The notes beneath the pieces were generated by a model. That model worked only from the letters and a program-made list of their open reading frames with translations. It did not search any database and was not told the origin of the DNA. A DNA stretch of 64,000 nucleotides. It comes from an uncultured bacterium (GTDB lineage Bacteria; Actinomycetota; Actinomycetes; S36-B12; CAIYMF01). Shown piece after piece: positions 52,153 through 62,300 of the stretch. Where the stretch lies: assembly GCA_903826575.1 (NCBI GenBank), contig CAIKEU010000106.1, forward strand, positions 47,274-111,273, in the 5' to 3' direction. The translations under genes and the position numbers were made by a program. Each line of letters opens with the position of its first letter. Positions within the stretch are counted from its first letter, which is position 1.

Positions 52153-53571
52153 ATGAGCGAGGCGATGGGAAACCTCACCAATCTGGGACGTGTTCATGTC
52201 ATGGGTATTGGTGGCGCCGGTATGTCCGGGATCTCGCGAATCCTCGCGGCCCGCGGAGTAACCGTGAGTGGCTGTGATGCAAAGGATTCGCGACGCATGT
52301 CTGCACTTACTGCTCTGGGAGTCGAGGTCCAGATCGGACACTCGCCAGAGCATGCGGAAGATGCCGACACGTTGATCATCTCCACTGCCATTCCTGCGTC
52401 TAACGCGGAACTCGTGGCGGCTCGTGAACGTGGGATTCAGATCATGAGTCGGGCTGATGCGCTCTCGGCAATCATGCTCGGTTATCGCGCAATTGCAGTG
52501 GCGGGCACCCATGGAAAGACGACGACGACATCGATGCTCACCATTGCTCTCCAAGCATGTGGAGCCGATCCATCGTTTGCTATCGGAAGTGAACTCAACG
52601 ACAGCGGCAGCAACGCCTACCTTGGCTCGGGGGCGGAATTCGTTGCCGAGGCGGACGAAAGTGACGGGGCATTTCTGGCCCTGCCGGCATTTGCGGGCAT
52701 CGTTACCAACGTCGAGGCGGATCATCTCGACTACTGGAAGACATTCGAGGCCATCGAGACCGCGTTCCTGGAGTTCACGACAGCCATCGCGCAACGAGGC
52801 GGTTTCGTCACAATCTGCATAGACGATGAGGGGGCCGCCAGACTCGCTGAGTCTGCTCAAGCAGCCGGTGTGGATGTGCGTACATACGGTGAATCTGAAC
52901 TCGCTGATTTCCGAGTGGAACTGCTCGGCGTGGGTGAACGGGGGTGGCGTTTCGACGTCATCGCCCGCGGGGTGCGGCTTGGCGTTGTCGAGTTAGCCGT
53001 GCCAGGTCGTCATAACGCGTTGAATGCGACCGCTGCTCTGGTGACGGGAATTGGCCTCGGCTACAACTCCACCGACTTGCGTTCGGGCCTAGCGGGATTC
53101 AGCGGCACCCGTCGCCGCTTTGATTACAAGGGCAGTGCCGCCGGTGTCCGAGTCTTTGACGATTATGCCCATCACCCGACCGAGATCGCGGCGACGCTGA
53201 GAGCAATGCGCGAGGTAATCGGTGAGAGCCAACTCGTGGTGGCTTTTCAGGCCCACCACTACTACCGAACAGCAATGTTTGTTAAGGAATTCGGGGAGGC
53301 GCTCGGACTAGCTGATCAGGTTGTTGTCCTTGAGGTCTTCGCCCCAGGTGAGGAAGCGATTCCGGGTGCCTCCGGTGTGGCGATGGCTGCGAACGTTCCG
53401 TTGCCCGCCGATCAGGTCGTGTTCGAGCCGTCATGGAGCCGAGTGGCTCAGCACCTAGCAGATCGAGCGAAGCCTGGCGATGTCGTGATGACGCTCGGTG
53501 CCGGCGATATCGCCATGATCGGAACGGAAGTTCTCGATTTACTACGACTTCGTGAAGCGACAACGTCGTGA
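52153..53571 (+). CDS. murC: UDP-N-acetylmuramate:L-alanine ligase
   Basis: 472 residues. Adds L-Ala to UDP-MurNAc. Rossmann start VHVMGIGGAGMSGISRIL, ATP site AGTHGKTTTTSMLT, EADESDGAFLALPAF, ITNVEADHLD-like VTNVEADHLDYW, FSGTRRRFDYKG, and DDYAHHPTEIAATLRAMRE. ATG 52153 with AGATAGGGA upstream. Its stop overlaps ftsQ (GTGA). Confidence 0.96.
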   Translation: MSEAMGNLTNLGRVHVMGIGGAGMSGISRILAARGVTVSGCDAKDSRRMSALTALGVEVQIGHSPEHAEDADTLIISTAIPASNAELVAARERGIQIMSRADALSAIMLGYRAIAVAGTHGKTTTTSMLTIALQACGADPSFAIGSELNDSGSNAYLGSGAEFVAEADESDGAFLALPAFAGIVTNVEADHLDYWKTFEAIETAFLEFTTAIAQRGGFVTICIDDEGAARLAESAQAAGVDVRTYGESELADFRVELLGVGERGWRFDVIARGVRLGVVELAVPGRHNALNATAALVTGIGLGYNSTDLRSGLAGFSGTRRRFDYKGSAAGVRVFDDYAHHPTEIAATLRAMREVIGESQLVVAFQAHHYYRTAMFVKEFGEALGLADQVVVLEVFAPGEEAIPGASGVAMAANVPLPADQVVFEPSWSRVAQHLADRAKPGDVVMTLGAGDIAMIGTEVLDLLRLREATTS

Positions 53572-54296
53572 CCGTTATTGATAAGGCCGAGCGTTTTACC
53601 GAGTCACCGCCGTCCACTGCGTGGCGGAAGTGGGTTCTGATCGTCGGAGCTCTGGTGGCGTTACTTGCCGGTCTCTACGTCGTCTACCTCTCGTCACTGT
53701 TGACCGTCCATGAGGAGCGCGTCCTTGGCGCGGTTCATGTGAGCGCAGATGCTGTCCGTCAGGCGGCCGCCGTCCCTGCCGGGACTCAGCTCGCGCGCGT
53801 TGATGTCAACGGAGTTACTCGGCGGGTTGGCGCGCTGCCATGGGTTCAGTCTGTGGAGGTGCGTCGCGGCTGGCCGAACGTGTTGGTCATAGTGGTGGGG
53901 GAGCGTACGCCGATTGCGGTGGTACCTCTGGCAAAGGCGTTTACGTACATTGATGCGACAGCAACGACCTTCGATTCGGTTGCCAAGCCGCCTGCGGGTC
54001 TTCCGGTCCTCAGCGCCGGGGATAACAATCGGATGCAGGCCGGCGTCGCGGTGGTTGCCGCACTGCCACCTGACTTTCGTAAGCAGGTAAGCCGCGTTGT
54101 GGCCACGACCCGTGACAACGTGATTTTGACCCTTGCCGATCATTCGTTTGTTCAGTGGGGGAGCGCGCAGGACAGCGAGCGAAAGTACGCGGTGTTGGCT
54201 GCACTCATGCATCTGCATGCCCGTTTCTACGACGTGAGTGCGCCGGACCTACCAACCACCAGGGGAACTGCCCCGACCACGGTTACCTCATCCTGA
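53568..54296 (+). CDS. ftsQ: Cell-division protein FtsQ/DivIB
   Basis: 242 residues. Short cytoplasmic part, one transmembrane helix (WVLIVGALVALLAGLYVVYL), an external POTRA domain (LTVHEERVLGAVHVSADAVRQAA, VGALPWVQSVEVRRGWPNVL, IVVGERTPIAVV) and the FtsQ beta domain with QWGSAQDSERKYAVLAALM. It bridges FtsL/FtsB with the division apparatus. GTG 53568 overlaps murC. It is the last gene of the overlapping block; 237 bases follow before ftsZ. Confidence 0.93.
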   Translation: MTVIDKAERFTESPPSTAWRKWVLIVGALVALLAGLYVVYLSSLLTVHEERVLGAVHVSADAVRQAAAVPAGTQLARVDVNGVTRRVGALPWVQSVEVRRGWPNVLVIVVGERTPIAVVPLAKAFTYIDATATTFDSVAKPPAGLPVLSAGDNNRMQAGVAVVAALPPDFRKQVSRVVATTRDNVILTLADHSFVQWGSAQDSERKYAVLAALMHLHARFYDVSAPDLPTTRGTAPTTVTSS

Positions 54297-54305
54297 CCAT
54301 GGTTC

Positions 54306-54350
54306 GCCCTTCCTCATGGGCTCTCACATGGTGTCGCGTCCCGGAAGGGC
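54306..54350. repeat. Inverted repeat in the ftsQ-ftsZ gap
   Basis: GCCCTTCC (54306-54313) and GGAAGGGC (54343-54350) are exact complements, 10 bases after ftsQ. The gap up to 54533 also holds promoter-like AT-richer segments (for example TTGCAC at 54411 region and CATAACTCTA near 54460), so ftsZ probably has its own promoters. The repeat may partly end transcripts from the mur block. Confidence 0.45.
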
Positions 54351-54533
54351 AGCGATGATTGTTGTGATCCAAAGACTGTGTGAATTCGCGCTTAATCTCT
54401 ACGTGCGGGTTGCACAATTGCGGCCGTTGCCTCTATCGTCCTCGCGACAACAGGATGACATAACTCTATTCCTCATGTAGAGGTTTAGGGTTGTCGGACA
54501 GGGTAAAAACCCCTGATATGAAAGGCGATAGCC

Positions 54534-55706
54534 ATGGCGGCTCCGCAGAATTACCTAGCAGTGATCAAGGTCGTCGGTATTGGTGGCGGCGGTGTGAATG
54601 CCGTGAACCGCATGATTGAGGTTGGCCTCAAGGGTGTGGAGTTCATCGCGGTCAATACCGATGCGCAGGCCCTACTAATGAGCGATGCCGACGTTAAGTT
54701 GGACATTGGACGTGAGCGCACCCGCGGACTTGGCGCCGGTGCCGATCCCGAGGTGGGTCGTCAGGCAGCTGAGGATCACCGCGACGACATCGCCGAGGTG
54801 CTCAAGGGTGCCGACATGGTATTCGTGACGGCGGGTGAAGGCGGTGGCACGGGCACCGGTGGTGCCCCCGTCGTTGCCAACATCGCCCGCGAACTCGGTG
54901 CCTTGACTATCGGTGTCGTGACCCGACCGTTCGGCTTTGAAGGTAAGCGCCGTGGCAACCAGGCCGATAACGGCGTCGATGCACTTCGCGCAGAGGTCGA
55001 CACTCTCATCGTCATTCCAAACGATCGTCTGCTGTCCCTGTCAGATCGCACCATCTCGATGCTGGATGCTTTCCGTCAGGCCGATCAGGTTCTGCTTCAG
55101 GGTGTCAGCGGAATCACCGATTTGATCACCACTCCCGGCCTGATCAACCTCGACTTCGCAGACGTCAAGAGCGTCATGTCCGGCGCCGGTAGCGCGTTGA
55201 TGGGCATCGGTTCCGCTCGTGGCGACGATCGAGCCGTAGCCGCCGCCCAAGGCGCCATCTCGAGCCCGCTCCTCGAAGCGAGTATCGATGGCGCCCACGG
55301 GGTGCTGTTATCAGTTTCTGGTGGCAGCGATTTGGGGCTTTTCGAAATCAACGAGGCGGCCAAGCTTGTTGCCGACTCAGCGCACCCGGATGCAAACATC
55401 ATCTTCGGAGCTGTCATCGATGACACGTTGGGCGACGAAGTTCGCGTCACGGTCATTGCGGCCGGATTCGACGGTGGAGCACCGCCGGCGCGTCGTGCGA
55501 CCGCACGCCCCATCACTCGTAGCGACGTTGAGTCAACCCCGCTCGCTGTTGATGCAGCGCGCGCAACTGCAGATCCGGGTGCCCCTGCGACGATACCTGC
55601 GTCCGCCCAGTCCATCGTCGAAGAGGAACTCAAGCGTGAACCTCGTCGAGTCGTATTCGATGACAACATCGACGACGATCTCGATGTACCAGACTTCTTG
55701 AAGTGA
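54534..55706 (+). CDS. ftsZ: Cell-division GTPase FtsZ
   Basis: 390 residues. GTP site: [16 protein letters not shown], the tubulin signature [33 protein letters not shown] and the T7 synergy loop [11 protein letters not shown] variable linker (about 318-375) precedes the C-terminal peptide [10 protein letters not shown], which binds SepF and FtsW in actinobacteria. ATG 54534 has GAAAGG 8 bases before. Followed by a strong terminator at 55729. Confidence 0.98.
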   Translation: MAAPQNYLAVIKVVGIGGGGVNAVNRMIEVGLKGVEFIAVNTDAQALLMSDADVKLDIGRERTRGLGAGADPEVGRQAAEDHRDDIAEVLKGADMVFVTAGEGGGTGTGGAPVVANIARELGALTIGVVTRPFGFEGKRRGNQADNGVDALRAEVDTLIVIPNDRLLSLSDRTISMLDAFRQADQVLLQGVSGITDLITTPGLINLDFADVKSVMSGAGSALMGIGSARGDDRAVAAAQGAISSPLLEASIDGAHGVLLSVSGGSDLGLFEINEAAKLVADSAHPDANIIFGAVIDDTLGDEVRVTVIAAGFDGGAPPARRATARPITRSDVESTPLAVDAARATADPGAPATIPASAQSIVEEELKREPRRVVFDDNIDDDLDVPDFLK

Positions 55707-55728
55707 CCTAACCCACGGCATTGACGAT

Positions 55729-55774
55729 CGAGTCCCTTACCAGCTGCGTGATTGCTGGTGAGGGACTCGTTTTT
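55729..55774 (+). terminator. Intrinsic terminator after ftsZ
   Basis: CGAGTCCCTTACCAGC (55729-55744) pairs with GCTGGTGAGGGACTCG (55754-55769), 16 base pairs with one G-T wobble, a 9-base loop and five T (55770-55774). It separates ftsZ from the pgeF-yggS-sepF group. Confidence 0.93.
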
Positions 55775-55838
55775 GTGGCGTGACGCGCGGTGAGCACGAA
55801 GAGACGCCCGGTGCTATTTCGGGCATGATGAGAAAGTT

Positions 55839-56606
55839 ATGGCCATTGCTGAAGGAAGTTTCGGTACCGACATTCGTTGGGCGTTCACCGACCGGACGAA
55901 TGGTTTCAGCGCTGTGCCCTTTGACTCACTTAATCTCGCTGAGCATGTTGGTGACGATGCGAACTCGGTGCGACAAAACCGCTCTAAAGTAAGCGAGCTC
56001 CTAGGGGTGGACGTTGATGCCGTCGTCGCGATGGCTCCGATTCACGGTAATCGTGTCGGCGTCGTCACGTCGACGACTGTGTCGCCGGTGCCGAATGTCG
56101 ACGCCATGGTCACCACATCCGTCGGTCGCGCGCTACTCGTCGTTGGTGCGGACTGTTCGCCGGTGATTCTTGGCGACGGTGTCGCTGGCGTGATAGCAGT
56201 CGCACATTCTGGTTGGCGGGGGATCGAAGCCAATGTCGTGGCCGCGACCGTCGAAGCGATGTGTGATCTAGGAGCCAAGACTGATGAGATGGTTGCAGTT
56301 GTCGGCCCAAGTGTGTGTGGTCACTGTTATGAGGTCGATCGGGTGCGATTCGACGCCACTGTTCGCAGCGCCACTAATGCCGGGGTTGTTCGTCGAGATG
56401 GCACTCTAGGGCTCGACATCCGACGTGGGGTCATGCAGCAATGTCGAGCGCTCGGTGTTCGCACCTCGTCGTGGGGTGGGTGCACGTACGAAGACCCCAA
56501 CCTTTTTTCCTACCGACGAGATCACACCACCGGGCGGCATGGAGCAATGATCGCGATAACTGGCCCGACCACGGGTTACCTGGCTTCAACATCGAGCAAG
56601 CACTGA
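55839..56606 (+). CDS. pgeF: Peptidoglycan editing factor PgeF / laccase-domain protein (YfiH family)
   Basis: 255 residues. Cu/Zn-binding laccase-domain fold. Metal-ligand motifs: HGNRVG, AHSGWRG and GPSVCGHCYEV (Cys and His ligands), then SWGGCTYEDPNLFSYRRD. In E. coli the homologue removes L-Ser-containing muropeptide precursors, consistent with its place beside ftsZ. Family members may have other activities (purine nucleoside phosphorylase). ATG 55839; 1 base from yggS. Confidence 0.9.
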   Translation: MAIAEGSFGTDIRWAFTDRTNGFSAVPFDSLNLAEHVGDDANSVRQNRSKVSELLGVDVDAVVAMAPIHGNRVGVVTSTTVSPVPNVDAMVTTSVGRALLVVGADCSPVILGDGVAGVIAVAHSGWRGIEANVVAATVEAMCDLGAKTDEMVAVVGPSVCGHCYEVDRVRFDATVRSATNAGVVRRDGTLGLDIRRGVMQQCRALGVRTSSWGGCTYEDPNLFSYRRDHTTGRHGAMIAITGPTTGYLASTSSKH

Positions 56607-56607
56607 C

Positions 56608-57345
56608 ATGGTCGAACTAAACCTCAACAATCCAGAAGATGGCGGCTGGGATCGACGCGCAGAGCTCGTTGCCAATCTCGCTGATGTTCGTGCCCGCATC
56701 TCCGCCGCTGAACGTGTAGCGGGACGTGAGCAGGGCTCGGTAAACCTCGTGGTGGTTACCAAGACCTGGCCGGCTGATGACGTTGCTGTCCTGGCTGATT
56801 TGGGGATTGTCGATGTTGCAGAAAATCGTCACCAGGAGGCCGTGGTAAAGCAGGCGGAACTTGATCATCTACATCTGCGCTGGCACTTCATTGGGCAACT
56901 CCAACGAAACAAATGCCGCGCCGTCGCCCAATACGCTGACGTGATCGAATCAGTGGATCGTTTGGAACTGGTCGCCGCTCTGGACCGCGGTGCGCTCGAA
57001 GCTGGGCGCGAGATCGCGCTGCTTGTTCAAGTAGACCTGCAGGAGCCGCCTGAACCCCATCGTGGTGGCGCAGCGCCCGCTGATGTTGATGAGTTGGCTG
57101 ATGCGATTTTGGCATCAAGCTCTCTTCGGTTGACGGGGCTGATGGCCGTGGCACCGCTCGGCGCCGATCCGCAACCGGCGTTCGACCGGCTCTTCGGTCT
57201 CTACTCAGCTCTCAAGGATCGTTGCCCCTCGGTCGTGGTCATGTCAGCAGGAATGTCCGACGACTTAGAACAGGCGGTTTGTGCCGGCACGACACATATT
57301 CGAATAGGCACGGCGGTACTCGGACGACGCCCTCGAGTCGGGTAG
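56608..57345 (+). CDS. yggS: PLP homeostasis protein (YggS/PROSC)
   Basis: 245 residues, alanine-racemase-like barrel without catalytic activity. PLP lysine in NLVVVTKTWP, then VAENRHQEAVVKQ, LRWHFIGQLQRNKC, LTGLMAVAP and SAGMSDDLEQAVCAGTTHIR ending in IGTAVLGRR, which bind the phosphate. ATG 56608 starts one base after pgeF. Conserved order pgeF-yggS-sepF in many Gram-positives. Confidence 0.94.
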   Translation: MVELNLNNPEDGGWDRRAELVANLADVRARISAAERVAGREQGSVNLVVVTKTWPADDVAVLADLGIVDVAENRHQEAVVKQAELDHLHLRWHFIGQLQRNKCRAVAQYADVIESVDRLELVAALDRGALEAGREIALLVQVDLQEPPEPHRGGAAPADVDELADAILASSSLRLTGLMAVAPLGADPQPAFDRLFGLYSALKDRCPSVVVMSAGMSDDLEQAVCAGTTHIRIGTAVLGRRPRVG

Positions 57346-57381
57346 CGTATCGGCTAAGCGAGGGTAAAAAAGGAGTGCGAC

Positions 57382-57969
57382 ATGAGCACCATGCGCAAGA
57401 TGGCCGTATATCTCGGACTAGTCGAGGACGACGCCGACTATCTAGACGACGACGTCGAGTACGACGAGCGCACGAGTTATGCGCAGCCGCGGTCGTCATA
57501 TTCATCGTCGACAGCCCCTCGCGAGCCACGCCCCGAGCAGCGCGCAACTACCTCGTCGTCGGTGCGAACCCTCGACCCGCGCTCAGGTGAGTCGCGTCCG
57601 AGCAATATCGATACACGCTCCTACAGCAGCAGCACAGCGGTAGCGCGCGAAGTCGTGTTCGACAACGAGGTTGACCCGATGGGCGCAGGGGATGCCTACC
57701 GCATCACCACACTGCACCCTCGTTCGTACAACGACGCTCGTCGCATTGGCGAAGAGTTTCGTGAGAATGTGCCGGTCATCATGAACTTGACCGAAATGGA
57801 CGACACCGATGCAAAGCGGATAGTCGACTTCGCCGCAGGCCTTGTCTTCGGTCTTCGTGGCACAATTGAGCGTGTGACGAACAAGGTGTTCTTGTTGTCG
57901 CCCGCAAACGTTGACGTTGCCGCAGAGGCTCGCAAACTAGCCCAAGACGGCTTTTTCAACCAAAGCTAG
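57382..57969 (+). CDS. sepF: Cell-division protein SepF
   Basis: 195 residues. N-terminal amphipathic helix ([16 protein letters not shown]) for membrane binding, an acidic and Ser/Arg-rich linker (20-95), and the SepF/DUF552 core ([74 protein letters not shown]). It anchors FtsZ to the membrane. AAGGAG 7 bases before ATG 57382 is a good ribosome site. Confidence 0.96.
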   Translation: MSTMRKMAVYLGLVEDDADYLDDDVEYDERTSYAQPRSSYSSSTAPREPRPEQRATTSSSVRTLDPRSGESRPSNIDTRSYSSSTAVAREVVFDNEVDPMGAGDAYRITTLHPRSYNDARRIGEEFRENVPVIMNLTEMDDTDAKRIVDFAAGLVFGLRGTIERVTNKVFLLSPANVDVAAEARKLAQDGFFNQS

Positions 57970-58013
57970 GTGCAGCGTCTTGCGCTATCACCTGACGGAC
58001 ATTGGATGACCTC

Positions 58014-58310
58014 GTGACTCTCGGTACGTCCATTGTGGGCAGCACTCTCGGCACCATCCTGACTATTTACCTAGTCATCCTGATTGCCCGGCTTGTCCTT
58101 GACTATGTCGTCATTTTTGCCCGCGATTGGCGGCCCAAGGGTGCGGTTCTGGTCGTCGTTGAAGCGATCTACACGGTCACGGATCCGCCAATTAAGGCCC
58201 TGCGTAAGGTAATCCCGCCGATTCGGATTGGAAATATCTCATTCGATTTGGCGTTCTTGATCGTTTTAATTGGAGTTCAGGTCCTGATAAACGTGGTTTC
58301 ACGCTTCTAG
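58014..58310 (+). CDS. yggT: YggT family membrane protein
   Basis: 98 residues. One YggT repeat with two membrane helices, LGTILTIYLVILIARLVLDY and ISFDLAFLIVLIGVQVLINV, and the motif TDPPIKALRKVIPPIR between them, which is typical. GTG 58014 has TTGGATGA in front; a TTG at 58002 is an alternative. Between sepF and wag31, as in other actinobacteria; role in division or osmotic response is not firmly known. Its stop lies in a 14-base palindrome (58305-58318). Confidence 0.88.
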   Translation: MTLGTSIVGSTLGTILTIYLVILIARLVLDYVVIFARDWRPKGAVLVVVEAIYTVTDPPIKALRKVIPPIRIGNISFDLAFLIVLIGVQVLINVVSRF

Positions 58311-58498
58311 GCCTAGAATGTTGTTGGGAGGGGGCGTCCAGCCAGGTCGCAATCCGGGTAATCTGTCAGGCAGATCTGAATGTTCATCGGCTGTTACGGC
58401 TTTGGTCGATGACGTTCAGCACGATCTGTCTAGTTAGTCGCCAGTACTGTTAAACAATGTAAATTTCAATCGATCTACAGCGACAAGGTGTGATTCGG

Positions 58499-59293
58499 AT
58501 GGCCTTGACCCCAGAGGACGTACGCAACAAGCAGTTCTCGACCGCCAAGCGTAAGAGTGGTTACGAAATGGACGAGGTTGATGCCTTCCTCGACCAAGTC
58601 GAACTAGAGCTCGGAGCTTTGCAGCGCGAAAATGCCGAGCTTCGTGGCCGCCTTGCTGCCGCAGAGCAGGGCGCCGCACGTGCGGCAGCAGCTCCAATGC
58701 AGGCGCCGCCGCCGCCCGTCGCCGCTCCCGTTGTTCAGGCACCTCCGGCCGCACCCGTTCAAGCGGCGCCGGTGCAGAACGTCAGCGAGCAGGCAGTTGC
58801 AATGTTGGCTCTGGCCCAGCGCACAGCTGAGGAACACACGATGCGCGCGAAGATCGAGGCCGATGACATGATCAACGCGGCCCGCGCGAAGGTCGTCGAA
58901 CTCGAACGTCAGGGCCAGATTGACCGAACAGCCCTTGAGCGTCGTGTCGAGGAATTGCGCGCCTTCGAACGTGAGTACCGCACCCGTCTGCGTCAGCACT
59001 ACGAAGCAGCTCTTCGTGACCTCGAGGGACGTACTGATGTACCCGCTGGGCAGGCGCCAGTAGCGCAGGCCCCACAGGTTTCGGCCCCGGCTGCACCGCA
59101 CGTGCAAGCGCTGCAGCCACCGGCGCCACAGCCGGTTGCCCCGCAGGCTGCACCACCGGCGCCGGCTTCGGCTAACCCGCCGCACGTAGCGGCTCCGGGT
59201 ACGCCGGGCTTGACGCCACCACCACCACCACCGCCGGCTGCACCGAATCCGTTCACCCCACCGCCGGGGCTCAATCCCCCAGCACAGGGATAA
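58499..59293 (+). CDS. wag31: DivIVA/Wag31 polar growth protein
   Basis: 264 residues. The N-terminal membrane-binding domain MALTPEDVRNKQFSTAKRKS with GYEMDEVDAFLDQVELELGA is DivIVA. A first coiled coil, a Pro/Ala linker (61-100), a second coiled coil (EQAVAMLALAQRTAEEHTMR through YRTRLRQHYEAALRDLE) and a Pro/Ala-rich tail of about 80 residues follow. It marks cell poles and directs wall growth. ATG 58499 corresponds to the Wag31 start; GTG 58490 would add three residues. Preceded by 188 bases with an own promoter. Confidence 0.95.
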   Translation: MALTPEDVRNKQFSTAKRKSGYEMDEVDAFLDQVELELGALQRENAELRGRLAAAEQGAARAAAAPMQAPPPPVAAPVVQAPPAAPVQAAPVQNVSEQAVAMLALAQRTAEEHTMRAKIEADDMINAARAKVVELERQGQIDRTALERRVEELRAFEREYRTRLRQHYEAALRDLEGRTDVPAGQAPVAQAPQVSAPAAPHVQALQPPAPQPVAPQAAPPAPASANPPHVAAPGTPGLTPPPPPPPAAPNPFTPPPGLNPPAQG

Positions 59294-59309
59294 TAACCTC
59301 GACGATGAG

Positions 59310-59352
59310 ATGACGAAGGCCGCCAAGCATGTGCTTCGGCGGCCTTCGTCAT
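59310..59352. terminator. Bidirectional hairpin between wag31 and ileS
   Basis: ATGACGAAGGCCGCC (59310-59324) pairs with GGCGGCCTTCGTCAT (59338-59352), 15 perfect base pairs; the loop can form AAGCA/TGCTT too. No T-run on either side, as often in GC-rich actinobacteria. It lies between convergent genes, so it may end both transcripts. Confidence 0.8.
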
Positions 59353-59371
59353 CCGTGGCGGGCGGGCGGGC

Positions 59372-62300
59372 TTAACTGTTGCGGCGAACGATAATCGCCA
59401 AGCCGAACTCCTCGTCGGCAAGCACGGTATCGGAGTCGAGTGCTGTAGGTGCCACCCCGTGCTCGAAGACGGTAGCCAATACCTCGTTCGCAATCATCGG
59501 ACCGTGCTCGGTGAGAGTTTCGGCGAGGTCGACATCATCGGCTGTCCACCAGCAACTAATGCGATCGGACACCTCGAAACCCGCACTCTTACGTGCGTCC
59601 TGAATCAAACGAACCATTTCTCGAGCCAGGCCTGCACGACGCAGTTCGGGAGTGACGTTCAAGTCCAGCGCGATGGTCTCTCCCGAGTCGCTCGCAACGG
59701 CCCAGCCACTGCGCGGAGTTTCGGTGATGATGACGTCCTCGTCCGTAACGCTGACCGATTCGCCGTCAACGACAACGGCCGCTGCCCCATTGCGAAGTGC
59801 AGCAACGAGTTCGACCGCGTCAGCCGATGAGATCGCATCAGCGACATTGGGCGTGTTTTTGCCAAATCGCTTACCGAGGGCTCGGTAGTTCGCTTTGACA
59901 TTTACATCGACGAGATCAGATGCAGTGCCAGTCAACGACAGTAGTTCGCCGCAGTTAAGTTCCTCGGAAACCTCCGCACGCAACTCAGCGGGCAGGCTAT
60001 CCCAGCCTTGGGCCGCAACAAGTGCTCGGCCCAGTGGCTGACGCGTACGCACCCCGGAGGTTGCCCGAGCCGCTCGACCTAGTTCGACGAGTCGTCGTAC
60101 CAGAGCCATGTTCTCTGAAAGTTCATCGCTGATGAGCGACGCATCAACCTCGGGCCAATCGGCTAGGTGAACTGAAATCGCGCGCTCCGCATCGGTTGAT
60201 GCGAAGAGGTCCTGCCACACCTGCTCAGTGATAAATGGTGTGAACGGAGCCATCACTAGGGTGACGATTGACAAGCACTCGTGCAGCGTCGACAAGGCAG
60301 ACGCATCGCCGGCCCAGAAGCGACGACGGGACCGGCGCACGTACCAGTTCGACAGATCATCGATGTACGCCGACAGGAGCTTGCCCGCACGCTGAGTGTC
60401 GTAGGCGTCGAGTGCTGCGTCAACGTCGCGAGCGAGCCGATGGGCTTCTGATAGAGCCCACTGGTCTAGTGCTGGTCGGTCAGCGAAGGCGGGCGGTGCG
60501 GCTGTTCCCGGTTCGAAGTCAGATTCCCGGGCATAGAGCGCTTGAAAACTGACTACGTTCCAGTACGTCAGTAGAGTTTTGCGAACGACTTCCTGGATGG
60601 TGCTGTGTCCAACGCGACGAGCTTGCCACGGCGAGCCACCGGCAAGCATGAACCAGCGAACTGCATCGGCGCCGTGATCGTCCATCAGTGGGATCGGCTC
60701 TAGAACGTTGCCGAGGTGCTTACTCATCTTGCGACCTTCTTCGTCCAAGATGTGCCCAAGACACAAAACCGTCTTGTACGACGATGTGTCGAACACCAGA
60801 GTGCCAACGGCCATCAGCGTGTAGAACCAGCCGCGAGTCTGATCGATCGCTTCACAGATAAAGTCGGCCGGATACCGGTTGGCGAATTCGTCTTGGCCCT
60901 GATGCGGATATCCGAACTGCGCGAACGGCATTGCGCCGCTGTCGTACCACGCGTCGATCACTTCCGGAACGCGCGTCGCGGTCAAACCGCAGTCGGGACA
61001 ATCGAAGGTGACCTCATCGACGAACGGACGGTGTGGGTCGAGGTCGGATAGGTCGGCACCAACGCGCACTCCGAGATCTGCCCGTGATTCAACACACGTA
61101 ACGTGGCCGTCTTCGCAACGCCACAGTGGCAGGGGAGTACCCCAGTAGCGGCTTCGCGAGAGCGCCCAGTCGATATTGTTGTTGAGCCAATCGCCGTACC
61201 GGCCCCACTTAATGGTGTTGGGATGCCAATTGGTGGCCTCGTTTTCGCGAAGCAACGCGTCCTTGATTTCCGTGGTGCGGATGTACCACGAGGGCTGTGC
61301 GTAATAGACCAGCGGAGTGTGACAGCGCCAGCAGTGCGGGTACGAGTGCTCATACGGAAGATGACGGTAGAGCAACCCGCGGTCATTGAGATCCTCGACG
61401 ATGACCTCGTCGGCTTTCTTGAAGAACAAACCACCGACGAGCGGTACGTCAGCTTCGAAAGTTCCGTCAGGTCGGAGTGGATTAACCACGGGCAGACCGT
61501 AGCGACGGCAGAGCGCTAAGTCCTCAGCACCGAATGCTGGTGCTTCGTGAACGATGCCCGAGCCGTCCTCGGTCGTGACGAAATCTGCGGCAAGTACGGT
61601 GTGCACGGGAGCGTCCGTTGCGGGGAATTCGACCCCATCGAAGGGGCGAACATAAGGAGTGCCAACAAGTGCGGCACCGATGAACGTCTCGAGAACTTGT
61701 GAATCCTCGCCGATAACCTGCTCGTGAAGAGCTTGCGCAACGATGACGATCTCGCCGTTGGTTGCCTTTACGACGGCGTACGTCACATCAGGATTCACTG
61801 CGCACGCAGTATTTGAGATCAGCGTCCACGGGGTGGTGGTCCACACGACCATGGCGATACCGGGGTACCGCTCTACGAGGTCACCGGAGGCAAGCGGGAA
61901 CCGCACGTAAACCGAAGGATCAACGACGGTTTCGTAACCTTGGGCAAGTTCGTGATCGGAAAGGCCCGTACCGCAGCGTGGACAGTAGGGAGTGACTCGG
62001 TGGTCTTGAACGAGCAAACCTTTCTTAAAGATCTGTGCCAACGACCACCAGACACTTTCGACGTAAGCCGGGTCCATCGTCCAGTAGGCGTCGTTCATGT
62101 CGACCCAGTAGCCCATGCGCTCGGTGAGGGCGGCGAACTCGTCGACGTGGCGTAGCACCGATTCGCGGCACTTCTGGTTGAACTCGGCGATTCCGTAAGC
62201 CTCGATATCCTTCTTGCCTGAGAAGCCCAATTCCTTTTCAACGGCCAATTCGACGGGGAGTCCGTGGCAGTCCCAGCCAGCTTTGCGCGGGACGTGATAG

